Numbered from the stretch's first letter, positions 21,521 through 34,202 are shown. The stretch is 64,000 nucleotides of DNA from Progne subis subis (GCA_022316685.1 JAKJHU010000665.1:62001-126000); one strand, 5' to 3'. Notes: a model not told the origin generated them from the letters alone. Numbers and translations: made by a program.

Positions 21521-22706
21521 TCAATCTAAAATAATCGATCTAAATATTTAATTTATATAAACAGTAACACATTGTTTACGTTACCAATAAACAGCAGATG
21601 AAACAACCAGTTAGACATTCCTGCCTTTTTTATCTCTTTCCTTTTTCCCCCCCTATTTAAACAATCTTCACCTCAGGGAATTTTTTAATTTTCCCTTCAG
21701 TCCTAAGATCCAGCACCCCAAATTCTGGGAGAAGCCAACCCTCGGACCCCAGCATGACTCAGCCTCGCTCACCTAACACAACATTATCCCTCAGGAATCC
21801 AGCCCCTAAACCCAGGAAAACCCAGGTGGCAACGCGTGTGAAAACGCTGCCGGGAAGTTTGGATCCCGGGATATTTTTTCTCCAGCCGTTTCCCCTTCAT
21901 CCCTGACTCGTTTTTCCCACCGGTTTATTCCCGACCAGAGGCTATTGTCTTGTGTTTGTGACATCACAGGCTGCGGCCATGGCGACGGCGATGATGTCAC
22001 AGGGGTGGAATTAGAGCCCATTAACAGGAACAGGCCCAAGGAAGGGATGAATAATGAGTTCAGGGGCTGGATTCGACACAAATTACCAGGAATTCTTTGG
22101 ACAGGAAAAATCCTTGAAAGGTAAATGGGGCTTATATTTAAATATTATGTTTTCATTGGGCTTGGCCGGCGAACAAAAGCTGATATTTGAGCAATAAAAC
22201 TGCAAACACCGGGGCGAGAACAGCTGGAGGGTCAGGAAAGCTTTTTTTTTTTTTTCCCATGCAAATGAGCCAAGGATTATGACTTTATTTGGAATGCTCA
22301 TGGACAGGAGCGTGCGCCCCACAACCCAGCAAAGCCCAGGGCTCATTAACATCGAGTTCCCCGCTCTGACAGGGAATTGAGTTGTGTTTAACCACACTTC
22401 GCTCTAAGTTGTCTTTTGTCTCTGTTTTCTGATTAACTTTATTATTTTCTCCTTTTTTCCAGCCTCAAACCCTTTTGGTTTGGATGAGGATGGATTGCCG
22501 GCAGCATCCTTCACCCACCGCCAACCAGCAGGAATAAAACCTGGAAATTGCTGCTGAAATGCTGAATTCTGTCAAAATCACTGAGCACACAAACTCTGGT
22601 CTGGATTAAACCAGGACTGTAAATATTTGTTTTTCCTCATTCCTGTTTTCTTTTGTTTCCTGACGGGGCGGGGGGGGGAAAGGGCTAAAATAAAGGATGA
22701 TAGATT
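21521..22706. other. Unique stretch, possibly containing conserved non-coding DNA
   Basis: Repeat-free. Around 22083-22440 it holds dense transcription-factor-like words (ATGCAAAT octamer at 22260-22267, GTTTAACCACA) without any open frame that looks coding. Whether it is conserved cannot be judged from one sequence. Confidence 0.35.
21959..21999. promoter_or_regulatory. Inverted CRE-like sites flanking an X-box/YY1-like core
   Basis: TGACATCA (21959-21966) and its exact reverse complement TGATGTCA (21992-21999) bracket GCGGCCATGGCGACGG, which resembles an RFX X-box half (CCATGGCGAC) and overlaps a YY1-like GCCATGGC. Both CRE-like sites are followed or preceded by CACAGG-type words. The arrangement is suggestive of a bidirectional regulatory element; no transcription start is identifiable. 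Confidence 0.4.
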
Positions 22707-22895
22707 TAGATGGGCTATTTGGAAGGAATTCTTGCCTGGGAGAGTGGGAAGGGGCTGGGCTGGAATTCCCAGAGATCTGTGGCTGCCCCTGGATCCCTGG
22801 AAGTGTCCAAGGCCAGGCTGGAGAAGGTTTGGGACAGTGGAAGGGGGTGGCACTGGATGATTTCCAAGGTCCCCTTCCAACCCAAACCATCCCCC
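22707..22895 (+). mobile_element. CR1 LINE fragment, 3' end
   Basis: GGAAGGAATTCTTGCCTGGG, GGCTGGAATTCCCAGAGATC, CTGTGGCTGCCCCTGGATCC, GTGTCCAAGGCCAGGCTGG and CCCCTTCCAACCCAAACCAT appear in CR1 order. Confidence 0.9.
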
Positions 22896-23162
22896 AGCTT
22901 TGGATGTGTTTGATTTTGGACCGGGAGAACTTTTCCCAACGTCCAGCTGGTCCATGGGAAGGAGATAATCCCAGGTGGGAAAGGGGATTTCTTTCCTCTG
23001 GATTGCACGTGGTGGTGCCATTGCAAAGGACCCCCTGGACAATTCCTGCTGATCCAAATCCCTCTGACAAACAGGTGCTCCTCCCATCTTATTTCCCTTA
23101 TTTTCCTGTTCCTTAGTCCCATCCATAATTAAATTTTCCCAGCCCACAAGGTGTCTCCTGCC

Positions 23163-23225
23163 CGTGGAACTCGATGATCATCCAGGTCCCTTCCAACCCA
23201 TCCCGGTCTGGGATTCTGGGATTCG
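23163..23225 (+). mobile_element. CR1 LINE fragment, 3' terminus with tail
   Basis: CTCGATGATCATCCAGGTCC, CTTCCAACCCATCCCGG and a TCTGGGATTCTGGGATTC tail. Only the last 60 bases are present. Confidence 0.8.
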
Positions 23226-23925
23226 TTTGGATTGATAAATAATGGAAAAATTATTCCCAGCCACCTGCAGCTTTTCCAACACCCAGGAGGGAAAAGGAGC
23301 CACTTCCAGAGGCTGATCCTGCTGCTGTGTGAGGATAGTGAAGGCCCAGGAATCCCAGCCCTGATAACCGGAGTATTTTGGGGGTTAGGAGGGGGGAATT
23401 TGATGAAATGTGAGAGGTGATTTTATCCAAGGAGAGCCACTTGAGCGCGGAATCGCCACCTCTGACCCGCAGCTCCACGAAGATCCAAAACAGCTCCTCC
23501 GAGCAGTCACTTCCCCTCTTGTCACATGGTTCTTGCTGGCACCTTCCTTCCCCTGCCCTCAACCTCTGCTCCTCCTTGGCATTTACTGTGGCATTTTCCT
23601 ACCAATTTAACAACAACAACAACAACAAAAGGTGGTTTGTTGAACAATTCTTTCCTATAGCAAAATGATAGCAGCGTGCACTTTTCCATTTTTAACACTT
23701 GCTAAGATTTCCCTTTTTCCCTTCTTATTTTTCAGAATGAAAACTTTCTGCGAGGAAAATGAATTAAAAAAAATTTAAAAAAAGGAATGCGACCAGGAAA
23801 TTATGGCTGTTTGATTCTAATCTTCTTTTAATTCAAAACCTAAGTTTCAAAGGTGGGCCAGGCTCTGAGATTGGGACGGGAGCCTCAGTCCAGGTTGGAC
23901 ATTTGGATCCAAGGTTAAATCGCTT
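23226..23925. other. Unique stretch with (AAC)n
   Basis: A short AAC microsatellite occurs at 23611-23630. Nothing else is recognised. Confidence 0.4.
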
Positions 23926-24410
23926 CGTCTTCGGCACCTTCGGCGCGCTCAGAGAGGATTCCCAACCTGCCTGGGAGTTCCTGACAGCTGGAACACCCCG
24001 TCCCAAGCACCTTCCCGGGCTGAGTGTTTTTCCAGAGACCCCCAAGGCCTCCCACTCCATCCTTTGGCAGGTGACAGCAGCTCCAAACCCTCCAGGCAGC
24101 AGGGTGCAAGCCAAGCCTTGAGGGAGCTGTCAACGGCGACGAACGACCTGGGACGGCGGCTCCGGAGATCCCAGGCAAGGCGGGAAAATTCTGGGATTTC
24201 ACTCCCCGCTCTTGACACCAGGATCAAGCTGCACATCCGCTTCCACCGGATCCGGGACGGCGCGGATTCAGCGTGGAGCCACGGCGGGAGATAACGGTGA
24301 CCCGGGGTGTGCTCGGCTCGTCACTCCGCATCCCGAATATCCTGAGGAGAAGCAGCCTCCCTGGGCGGCATTCGCAGCTCCCAGATTATTTCCTCCGCTG
24401 TTTAGGAACG
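23926..24410. promoter_or_regulatory. CpG-rich patch
   Basis: I count about 36 CpG in 485 bp, in a window that is otherwise CpG-poor. Clusters are CTTCGTCTTCGGCACCTTCG near the start and CCGGATCCGGGACGGCGCGG at 24246-24265. There is no CR1 or LTR match and no clear TATA or initiator. Several open frames cross it on both strands, none with a recognisable domain. It could be a CpG-island promoter or first exon, or simply a GC-rich unmethylated segment. Confidence 0.45.
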
Positions 24411-24627
24411 TTGATGCCTTTAGCACAAAATTTTCTGCCTAGAAATCGTCAAAAATGAGTATTTTGATTTTTTTTTTTTTTAAGGTGTTGGAGGATGTCT
24501 CAGTGAAGTCAGAGTGGTTTAAATTATCACTGAGTCGTGTTTGTGTAGAAGGGAGGTTGTTCCCTAAGAGGCCCCACATGTATTGCTTTAAAAATAGATA
24601 TATATGAATAAATACAAATATATATAA
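24411..24627. other. Unique stretch leading into A-rich repeats
   Basis: Contains a T run (24468-24481). No gene recognised. Confidence 0.35.
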
Positions 24628-25043
24628 AATAGAAATAGAAATAGAAATAGAAATAGAAATAGAAATAGAAATAGAAATAGAAATAGAAATAGAAATAGAA
24701 ATAGAAATAGAAATAGAAATAGAAATAGAAATTGAAATTGAAATTGAAATTGAAATAAAGAAAAAGAGAAAGAAAAAGAAAAAGAAAAAGAAAGAAAATT
24801 AAAAAGAAAAAGAAAAAGAAAAAGAAAAAGAAAAAGAAAAGAAAAAGAAAAAGAAAAAGAAAAAGAAAAAGAAAAAGAAAAAGAAAAAAATAAAAAATTA
24901 AAATTAAAAATAATAAAAAATAAAAAATAAAAATAAAAATAAAAATAAATTAAAATAAAATATATTAAAATATGGTAAAATATGTTAAATATGTTAAAAT
25001 ATAAAAAATATAAAATACATTAAAATTATACAAAAATTATATT

Positions 25044-25075
<32 letters not shown>

Positions 25076-25095
25076 AAAATATATATATAAATATG
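24628..25095. repeat. Compound A-rich microsatellite: (GAAATA)n, (GAAAAA)n, (AAAAT)n, (AT)n
   Basis: Successive blocks with related 5-6 bp units run without interruption: AGAAAT (about 24630-24731), GAAATT (short), AAAGAA (about 24755-24890), AAAATAA and finally ATATAT. The units look derived from one another by single base changes. Confidence 0.95.
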
Positions 25096-25227
25096 TGTAG
25101 AGCACATCACAGATACACCTGCCCACCTGTGACTCCACACAGACATTTAAGGGAGAGCTCCTGCTTTGATTTTATAAAAAAAACCATTTTATTTTAAACA
25201 GGGAAAGGCAGCGCTTGTTTTTATCCT

Positions 25228-25585
25228 GTTTGACAGATGGGATGAGCCCAGGATCAGGGATTTAGGGCTGAGTTTAGGAAGTGTTTGACAAATGAGATGA
25301 GCTGAGAATCGGGGACTAAGGGCTGAGTTTGGGAAGTGTCGATGAGATTGAGATGAGATGAGATGAGATGAGATGAGATGAGATGAGATGAGATGAGATG
25401 AGATGAGATGAGATGAGATGAGATGAGATGAGATGATGAGATACCAGGGATTAGAGCTGAGTTTGGGAAGTGTGTCACTGTTGAGATGAGTCCAGGATCT
25501 GGGATTTAGGACTGGGTTTGGGAAGTCTCTCACAGCTGGGATGAGCCCAGGATTAAGGGCTGAGTTTAGGGAATGTCTCCACACC
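25228..25585. repeat. 55-bp minisatellite (5 units) with an internal (GAGAT)n expansion
   Basis: Units contain GGGCTGAGTTTAGGAAGTGT and GATGAGCCCAGGATC; GCTGAGTTT-type anchors sit at 25267, 25322, 25456, 25511 and 25559. The 134-bp gap between the second and third holds a GAGAT pentamer run (about 25342-25434). The pentamer is present once in the neighbouring units (GAGATGAG), so the microsatellite arose inside the minisatellite. Confidence 0.9.
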
Positions 25586-28500
25586 ATGAATGGATGAAAT
25601 CCCATTCCTTGCTTTTCGCAATCTCTCCCTTTGAACCTCTGGATTCCTAAACAAGGTCAGTGAGGCAGAACTCGGTCAACCTTTGGAGATGTTTTCCACA
25701 CCGGACCGACCTTCCACAGGCTCCACTGAAGTTGTGTCAGCGTCCATGGGTAGGACAGGGAAAATTAATGTTGGGATAACGAGAAACACCCGCTGGAAAA
25801 GCTTCCCCTTTCCTCTGCAAGGAGCAGATGCAGCACATCTGGCACCAATTCCCAACCCTCCAACAACAACAGACCATGAGAACCACCAAAAAAAAAAACC
25901 ACCACAAAACAAAAAAACCAGCAGCCCATAGTCCTGGGCTGATCCCTGCTGCTGCTGGTGTTTTTAAGGAAGGCTTCCTGCCTCGACGGCTCTTCCACGC
26001 CGGGTGAGTCACCGGGAGCGTGAGGAGCCAAATCTCCGCACCTCTCAATCCCTCATTTATCACATCCCTCCCCTCCCGGCTGTCTGCACGGGCGTCATCG
26101 CTCCAGCCCTGGCTCCAGCTCCGGCTGCGGGGCCAGCGCCGCCCCGAGCAGACAGAAATGGTGAAACCAACAATGTATTATTTTTTTGCTCGTGTTGCCC
26201 AGCATCTCCACCTGATCTCGCGTTTAACGCCAGGCCTGACATATCCCAGCGGCTCTGGAACGTTCTCATTCCAGGGAATGCACCACAGGGAAAGAATTCA
26301 TCCCTCCTGGCCTGGATAAATATACAGGTACGGATAAATGCGTGCACGGGCACGGATTTTAAAGTGCGCACACCCGCGTGGGTTTTATAACCCTTCACCC
26401 ACGTATCTATAAATCTCCAGCCTCTTCCACGTAAATTTTCCCCGGAGTTCAGCTGCAGGTGGTTATTGATAAAATACAAACTAACGCTTGCAGCATCCCT
26501 GCGTGTTTAAGGTGGAATTGAATTTTGGTAATCTCACCCCCCGGAAGTCAAATTTTAAGCCTGGACCGGTTTTCTGGGTTTCTGGATAGAGGCAGGTCCA
26601 TCCAGAGGACAATTTGATCCGGTCCAGGATTTACTGGTTGGATGCAGGCGTCGAGTGGGAAGGAGCACAGAGAGGGAGAAATGAATCGGGAATGTTTGGG
26701 GCGGGATTTAGATGCTTTTTCAGAGCCCTAGGAGCAGTTTTTAGTGCTGGGGAGTCCCTCGGAGCTGGACATGTAAATTCCCGTCGTAATCCTTGGGAAA
26801 CAACTCATTGTAGCCAGGTGGGGCCAGAGGAATGACACAGGTGAGCCCAAAATCCTTACCTGTGAGCTGATGGCCCTGAATTTTGGCCTCTGCAGGAGCT
26901 AAACTCGCTTCAGGTGAGTTGTGGTTCTCCAAACAAACTTATGGATTGGTGGAGACTCTGGATTAATGGAGACACGTTAATTAATTAACGAATCAGGGAT
27001 CCCACCCATGGCACAGGACCTCTGGAAAACCTGCATCTTTCGGAAGTGGAGCTGGAGGATCCACAGGCCTCGCCAAAATATTTCAATATTCAAAGCTGAG
27101 TATTCAAAGAGCCTCAGAATTCCAAGGAGCGGGAGTGAAGGAGATAATTAGATAATAATTGGCCACGGAGAGACGTGGGGCTCAGCTTGGATCACAAAGC
27201 CTGGGACCACAGGAGAAATGGAAGAGGTGTTTCTGTCCTGACTGGAGGACAAACTTCCATGAATTTTGAGGAGATAATTTTAAGGAAGGGATCCTGAGGA
27301 TTTTCCCTCACCTGAAAAATTCCAGAGAATCTTTTGATTTCTTCCCGGTGCCATTCACCTGGGTAGAGAATTCTTAAGATCAGCTCCATTTGAGGTTTTG
27401 CAGGAATTACAGCGGTCACCAGGAATGCAGCTTGACAGGAGAAATGGCTAAAAAGAGAAGAAAAAGTGAAATAAAAAAATATTAACAAACTGCAGGGTTC
27501 GAGCTCCATGTCTCCATCAGAGATTCGACATCCACTGGAGAAAACAATCCCTGTCTCTATCAATTATGGTTGATATTTCTGACTAATTAGTTGGATTGCC
27601 AGTCATTGTTTAGGATATTATTATAATCACCTATGGAAACAAGGGTTAATGCACACGGACGTATAAATTTATTTAATTAATCAAGATTTTCGTAGCTCTT
27701 TGAGAGCAGCAAATGCCAAGTGCAGAACACGGAATCCGGGGAGAGGAGCAGACCCCGTTTCCTGGGATTGTCCAACAGTGGAATGACAGCTCCAACGCCT
27801 CCCCCCCCCACCCCAGTTAAAAGTGACAAAAAATGATGGAGACTCCAGAATTTCCTTGAGAAATTCCACAGCTGTTAAGTCTTGCAGGAGCTGAGCTCAT
27901 GGGTGTGATTCAGCGGCGATGAATTTCCAGCACGGAGCCCTCAGAGCTTGAACCCGGCCCTGGGCAGCAGCTGGAAAAACCACACAACTCCTCTTCCCAA
28001 CCCGTTGGAAGCAGGAATCCGGTGGCAAAGCCGGGATGGGCAGACACTCATGGCAAGCGGAGAGGTTTCAACCAGAGCGTGAAGTTCACCTGGGGGTCAG
28101 AGCAGCTCTTGGTCAAAAATCCGCTGACCTCAGTCCAAAGCTTTCCATTGGCAGGAAAGTTTCGAGTTAGCTTGGAAATGATGGAAAAAAATTCCGCAGT
28201 TCCATCAGTTGCATAAGGGGGTTTGCCCCCGGTGTTTGGAACTTGCAGGTGCTGGGATGAGCTGGGGGCTCCGGATTCGCTCAGGGGCTTCAAAGCTAAG
28301 CTCAGACATCTCTGGGGAAAAAAATAATAAAATTAATTTAAACACTCGGACAGGTAAGTATTTAAATTTGGACATTCTCCAAAAATGTATTTTTTAAAGG
28401 AAATTTGCGTTGGTGTTGGAAAAGGGGAAAATGATCCACGTCACAGCAACACTGATGGACCCAAAGGGTGGCTGAAGGCAACCACGACCCTCCAGTTTTT

Positions 28501-31500
28501 CAATTTAGGGATTTCCAGGCTTAATCCCGTAATTGTGCTGCTCAAAGGTTCCCTTTCTTTGCAGAAAAACGTCTCAATATATGTCAGAACCAGGCTTTGT
28601 AACAGCAACTGGATGAAACAGCAAATTCAAAGGAATTCAGAAGTTTTAACCAGAGTTATGATAAAATAATCTGCTTTTGCCACTGGAGGCTGAATCAAGG
28701 ACTTTATCTGGGTTCAAATCCCACAGGAGTGAAATATTCAGAATGTTGGCTCCTAAGAGTAGAAAGTTCCATGTGAAGTTTCACCACTTGGAGGTTAAAC
28801 CACCTGAGAACTTCCAAAAATTTCAGATGACCGGCCCGGAGTTCATAAAAAACCCAAATATGAGCTCCTAAAAACCTCCTGGCCCATCCCAGAAAACAGA
28901 ATGAGTTTGCTTTGGGATTCAGCTCACCAATATTTAGGACAAAGTCTGTGAAAAGGGTTTTCCCTGGAGCACACAGATTTTCCTACCAGCCTTGGCTTTA
29001 CAAAATGGATTTATTCCAGGTAAAGTTTGGGGTTGTCTTCTCCATAAATTCACCTGGATCACACGGGGTGAGTGCTGGGATAACAATCCCACAAATCCCG
29101 TGCAGGGATTCCCCCTTAAAGGAGATTTCTAGCTGGAGGAAATCATTGCAACAGAAATTAAATAATCATCAAGCTTTCGATGATAGAATCCATGTCTGCA
29201 TGGATAAACAAATAATAAATAATAATAAAATAATCTTCTTTCCAGCCCTGACCACTCAAAATTGAAGTTCTTCCCATTCAGTACCCATCAGGAGTTTTCC
29301 TTTGGCTGACTGCAGATCCAGCTTGTGCACACTCCGGTTAGGAACATTTTTCCCATTCCCAGAGAAATTTGTGAGAGTACAGCAACGCTCTTTACGAGAA
29401 CATAAAACTCTTTATTCTTTAATACGGAGACAACGCTCGAAGCCGGCCAGAGGTTTCTTGATTTCTTCCCAGGAAATTTGAGAGGGAACAACCAAAGTTG
29501 GTTACTTTCCTGAACTTTGAGAGGGATCTGGCTTCAAAGGCTCTGTGACCACCACCGGCTTCTCCAAGGTTGTCCCTTATTCCAGGATCTCCTCATTTTG
29601 GTGGAATATCACATGGAAAAAATTGGAACCACACCAAAAATAAGGGTTTGTCTTTCAGGGGTTGGTTGATTGAGGGATCCTTTCTGTGTAGGGGGGATAA
29701 TCTGCTATTTTCCAGGAAATAATTCCTTATCTTTTCTACTTATTATGGAATAACAAAAATGAATCCTTGGCTTAGAGTCCACATCCAACATGGAGATAAT
29801 TGGGATTTCCTTTGGAAGTTGTCTCACCTGCCTCCAACATTGTGATGTTCCAAGACAATAAATATCGGAAAAAAATAAAATCAAATAAAAATTAACACAC
29901 GGAAATTGAGTGAATTAAAGCTTCCTAGGAGGTCCTTTAATAGCCAGAAAATGCAGGGCATGATTGCTATTTATTAATTATTGATTAATAATTATATATT
30001 AATAATTATTAATTTTTATTTTATTAAATATTAACAAAGTTATTTTGCATAAAGTTTTTTTCTTAAACTGAAAATGGAAATATTAAACTCCTTACACTGT
30101 TCTTGTATCTTAGGAGATGAAATATTAATATTATTATTAATAAATGAATATGTATTATATTATTTTATATTATTTTCTATAATTCCATTGTATTTTATTA
30201 TTTATTATTATTACTATTAAAACCATAATTATTATTATTTTCTGTACAATTTTGATAACTTTTGATACCATTTTTCCATCAATATTAATTAATAGTATAA
30301 TAATTAATATTCCAGTTTAAGGAACACTTTTCTACTAATGTTCTTTTTTTGATTCATCTCTTATTTCTTTTTTTTCTTTTCTTTTTTTTTTTTTTCCCCC
30401 AATGGCAGAACTCTTTCTTCCTCTTGTGTTTTTTATCTCCTAGGATTATTTGGGGAGCATTTTTACGATTTTATTTTTCCATTGTTTATTGCAATATGGC
30501 TTTATGGACCCCAAGTGCACCGTAATAAATGATGGGAAAAATAACTTACAAGGTGCAATAATCCCAGTCATGGAATATCCAAGATGGAATTTTAGGAGCT
30601 CCAGCAGCCTGGGGCAAAGTTTAGTTGATCTGCAAGGCTGCTGGAATTTGTCCTTTTTATTAGGACAAATATTGGGATATTCTGGAACACTCAAAAAAAT
30701 GCAGCTTAATTCCCAGGCTGCTGCTTCATGGCAAAGCTCTGTCCTGGAAAGGATTATGGTTCAATCCCAAAAAATCCCAGGCAAGGATTCCCACGGGCTT
30801 CTCTGGGCTTTCAGACTTCCCCCATAACTCATCTCAATTTAGTATTTGAGGAGGCAGCGGTGATAAAAATGAGGAGAGGAGGAAGTTTCCCACCAGATTT
30901 TGCCAGAAGCTTCTTCAAAATTATCCAGGGCTCCATGAATCCTTGGGGCTCGGGATGATCCTGGTCCTCACTCGCTGTCTTTCCAAGGTTTCTTTTCCTG
31001 CTCTGGATTTGAGGGATTGATAAAAACCTGCAGCTCGTGAGAGCCAGGCTCATTTCCTTCCTTAGGAAAAATCCAGAGATTTTTCAGGAGAGGCAAGAGG
31101 AGGGAACAAGGACCTGGCACCACTGTTTGTCCCTTGTTTGCAGCCAGGAAACACAAAGTTATTTCTCCAGACCTGCAGAAAATTTGAGGAAGTTTGGCCC
31201 ATCTCTGCTTCCATGTTTGTGTCCATAAAGAGATGGCACAAACTGCCCGTGGCCTTTTCCATTCGCTTCAGAAGGATTTGGAAAACTTTTCCCATTCCTG
31301 CCTGGAGCAACCTCAGCTGATCTCCGCAGGTCCTTCCGAGAACTGCCAAGGGCCGGTCTCTGATCTGGTCACAATTTACACGAAAATTATGAAATCGTAC
31401 ACCGCAATGTATCTGGATATTTATATCCACATCCCTACATATTTCACCATTTATATTTATTTACTTTGTGTCTCCTTGCACCTCGGTTCAGACACAGAAC

Positions 31501-33191
31501 CCAGAATTATGTTGAGAGGTCAAGAATTTTTTTTTTTAATTTATTTTTTTTAATGTGATTCCAGGTTTAGAACGAAGGAAACAGGAAAAGGGAGTTGTGG
31601 CAGAAGATGGGAAAATAAGGAAAACACCCCAGTGCTACAAAGAGATGAGCAGTGAAGGTGCTGTCCCTAAGAAATTATCTGTTCTCCTCCCAATCCACCC
31701 ACTTTCCAATTAAACAAAAGCAAATCCTCCTCTTTTTTCCCCTCTGGGAATGGGGAGCCATTCCCATTGCTCTCTGGGACAGGATTTGACGGCTCCCATC
31801 AGGAATGGGCGTGAAGCTACCCAGATGCTTCTGCTGAAGGAATCGTTTTCCTGGTGGTGACAGGAGCCTGGCAAGATTCCCAAACAAAATCGGAGGGGGA
31901 TATTTTTTTTTCCCCACCTCTTTTTCCAAAAAAAAAAAAAAAAGAGAAAAACAATCAGGAGAAGACAAACCTGAATGCATCAACCACACATAAATGAGAA
32001 ATCTCTTTATTTCTTTCTTTTTTTTTTTCTTTATTTTTTTAAGGTTTTCGGAAAAGATAGGAAATCTTAACGCTGCCCTCCCCAGGGCCTCATCTATCAA
32101 TCAGGCCTTTCCTTTGGCTGCAGGATATTCCATCCCTCTCCCTCTCTTCCTCAATTTGTAGTATCTTGTACAGGAACCCCAGGCCGTGTTTAATATGTTT
32201 GGGTTTTACGCTGACAACCTAAAGGTCAACATTTAAATTAGATTACGGGATCAGAGCAGTCCTTTGGGGTGAGCGCAGAGCCAAATAATTCCCATTTAAT
32301 TGTCCTCCTCTTCTCCCATCCCCTCCTCCCCCTTCTAAACAGCAAAGTCCTTTTATTTCCTCTTTCCCTCTGCCTTGGGAATATATCAGGGCTGATCTCA
32401 GGTTTACATGAAGCCGGGATCAAATTTTCCAAAGCACTTAAGCGAGGCTTTGTTCATAAAAGACTGAGGCATTTGGGAAGGAAGAAGATGCGCTTTTTTT
32501 TCCCATAGTGAAATCCTTGGGGATTTGGTGGGACGAGAGACACCCGAACTCCGTGGTTTTGCTAGACAGAGAGAGGAATAAATGCAATATTATATGTTCA
32601 ATCAGGAACGTTTCGGATTTGGGGTGTGGCGGGCATAGACCGGAAAGGAAAAAGTGGGAGCAGGAGCAGGGGATAACGGTGAGTGCCAAGGGGAGCTCTG
32701 GATGCGAATGAACCTGAGGGCTCGCAAATCAGGCAAACCACACCGTAACGTGGGAAATTCCAGAGAAGCACACAATCGCTTGGATAAAGTTGGATCGAGT
32801 TCTCCCGTTACTCAGGAGAAGCTCTGGAATACTCATGGTTCCAGGTGTGCAAGGCACAACTGAGGCTGACCTGACCCAGACTGGCTCTAGTCCTGCCCCA
32901 CCTGGGATTTGGGGACCTTTGCTCGTCTCTTCCAAATAATACTTCTATGATTTGTTGATTCCGGTAACATCAGATTGCTCTGAAGCTGCCCTTCCCAAAA
33001 CCAGGTTTCTCATCCTCCTGAAGGTCCGCAGAAATCTGGGATGTCATGGAAGAAATTGGAGAGCTTGTTTTTTTCTCTAACTTATCCCACATCTTCCCAT
33101 GGTTTGATTTTCACCGCAGAACTGCAGATTTGGATTTCATCATGCTCAGATAGATGAAATCCCACATGCCTGATTCCCAGGATGCATTAAA
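25586..33191. other. 7.6-kb mostly unique stretch
   Basis: It is the longest interval without CR1 or LTR sequence. A GC-rich patch (about 26075-26155), an AT-rich region with TAATTATTAAT words (29960-30330), and short T or A runs (30370-30396, 31528-31551, 31928-31943, 32018-32040) are visible. No exon with a recognisable product was found on either strand. Absence of repeats over this length may reflect constraint or chance. Confidence 0.45.
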
Positions 33192-34202
33192 TGTAGGGAT
33201 TTTAAGAGAGACGGGACCACTGGGAGACGTCTTAAAGCATGATTTATTTCCTCAGTCTCAAGGGGTGAGAACGCCTTCACCGCATATGCCAGGAGTTTGT
33301 GGCCAGTGGTCACGAGATCACAGGTTACAAGGTCTCTTAAATCACGGTTTCTTTTCCAAGATTCAGGTGGTTTTAGAGTCTTTTCGCCTTCTGCAAAGCC
33401 CTGAGCCAGACGCAAGAAAGGGACGGAGTCTTCAGGTTCTGATTTTTCAAGGTTGCACGCTTCGTTTATTGTTTCTTATCTTACAATTTTCTCAGTGCCC
33501 AGCTGAGATCTGTGCAGCTGCTCGGGCATCTGGCGACTCCTCCTCACACTGGGCTGTTGCTATCTTTTATACCAATTGTTACATGTTCTTTATTTATCAT
33601 TATTTGCCAATACCTGTCACTTACACTAAACAGGTCATCCCTGCTTTGACCCAATCTCTTTAAACTCCTTTGTGCCACCGTCACTGCTGAAAATGGAGTG
33701 AGGGAAGAAGAAAGAAGCAGGAGACAACACCCCAAATCCTCCATCTTGCTCCCATCCACTTCCATACTAAAAACCCAAACCTACTGTTTTCTCACCCTGT
33801 GATCAGCTAAACTCCTATCTTTCACACTTTTGTGGCCTGCAATCCTTCCCGCAGTGCAGGAAGCCTTTCCCATGGACTGGGATCAAAGCCAGTGTCCCTC
33901 TGGGCTCTGGGCTGTGGTCCCAGACCCCCCTGTCCAGGTCCCTGACCCTCCTGGGCAGCCAAAGGAATGCTCTGGACTCCAATACTTAACAGTTAATTAG
34001 CCAATAAAATATTGCCACAAATAATGCTTTTACTTTCACACGAATCCCTAATTAATTTTTCTTGTACATCTCTTGGCCAATCATCCAACGGCACACAAGC
34101 TTACGGTGTCACACCTTAAAACTTCCTATTACTTTTATATCTTAAACTTTAAACTCTAAAACTTTCAACTGCTTAGCTTAATGTGTTTCCATCTAATCTA
34201 CA
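33192..34202 (-). mobile_element. LTR region, minus strand, possibly composite
   Basis: On the minus strand the region begins TGTAGATTAGATGG (34202) and ends CCCTACA (33192), giving TGTAG/CTACA termini. It contains a second LTR-like start TGTTAAGTATTGG (33991) and two AATAAA signals (complements at 33243-33248 and 33465-33470). Long AT-rich U3-like and U5-like segments fit an avian endogenous retroviral LTR, but I found no matching target-site duplication, so it may be two nested or truncated LTRs. No gag, pol or env remnant is recognised; the 169-codon plus-strand frame at 33154-33663 is opposite to the LTR and not a gene. Confidence 0.5.

Noticed and set aside
23949..24294. Arg-rich frames across the CpG-rich patch
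   Set aside because: Open on both strands because of base composition; no motif. Kept only as a possible regulatory region.
33154..33663. 169-codon plus-strand frame
   Set aside because: It runs antisense through the LTR region and has no domain.
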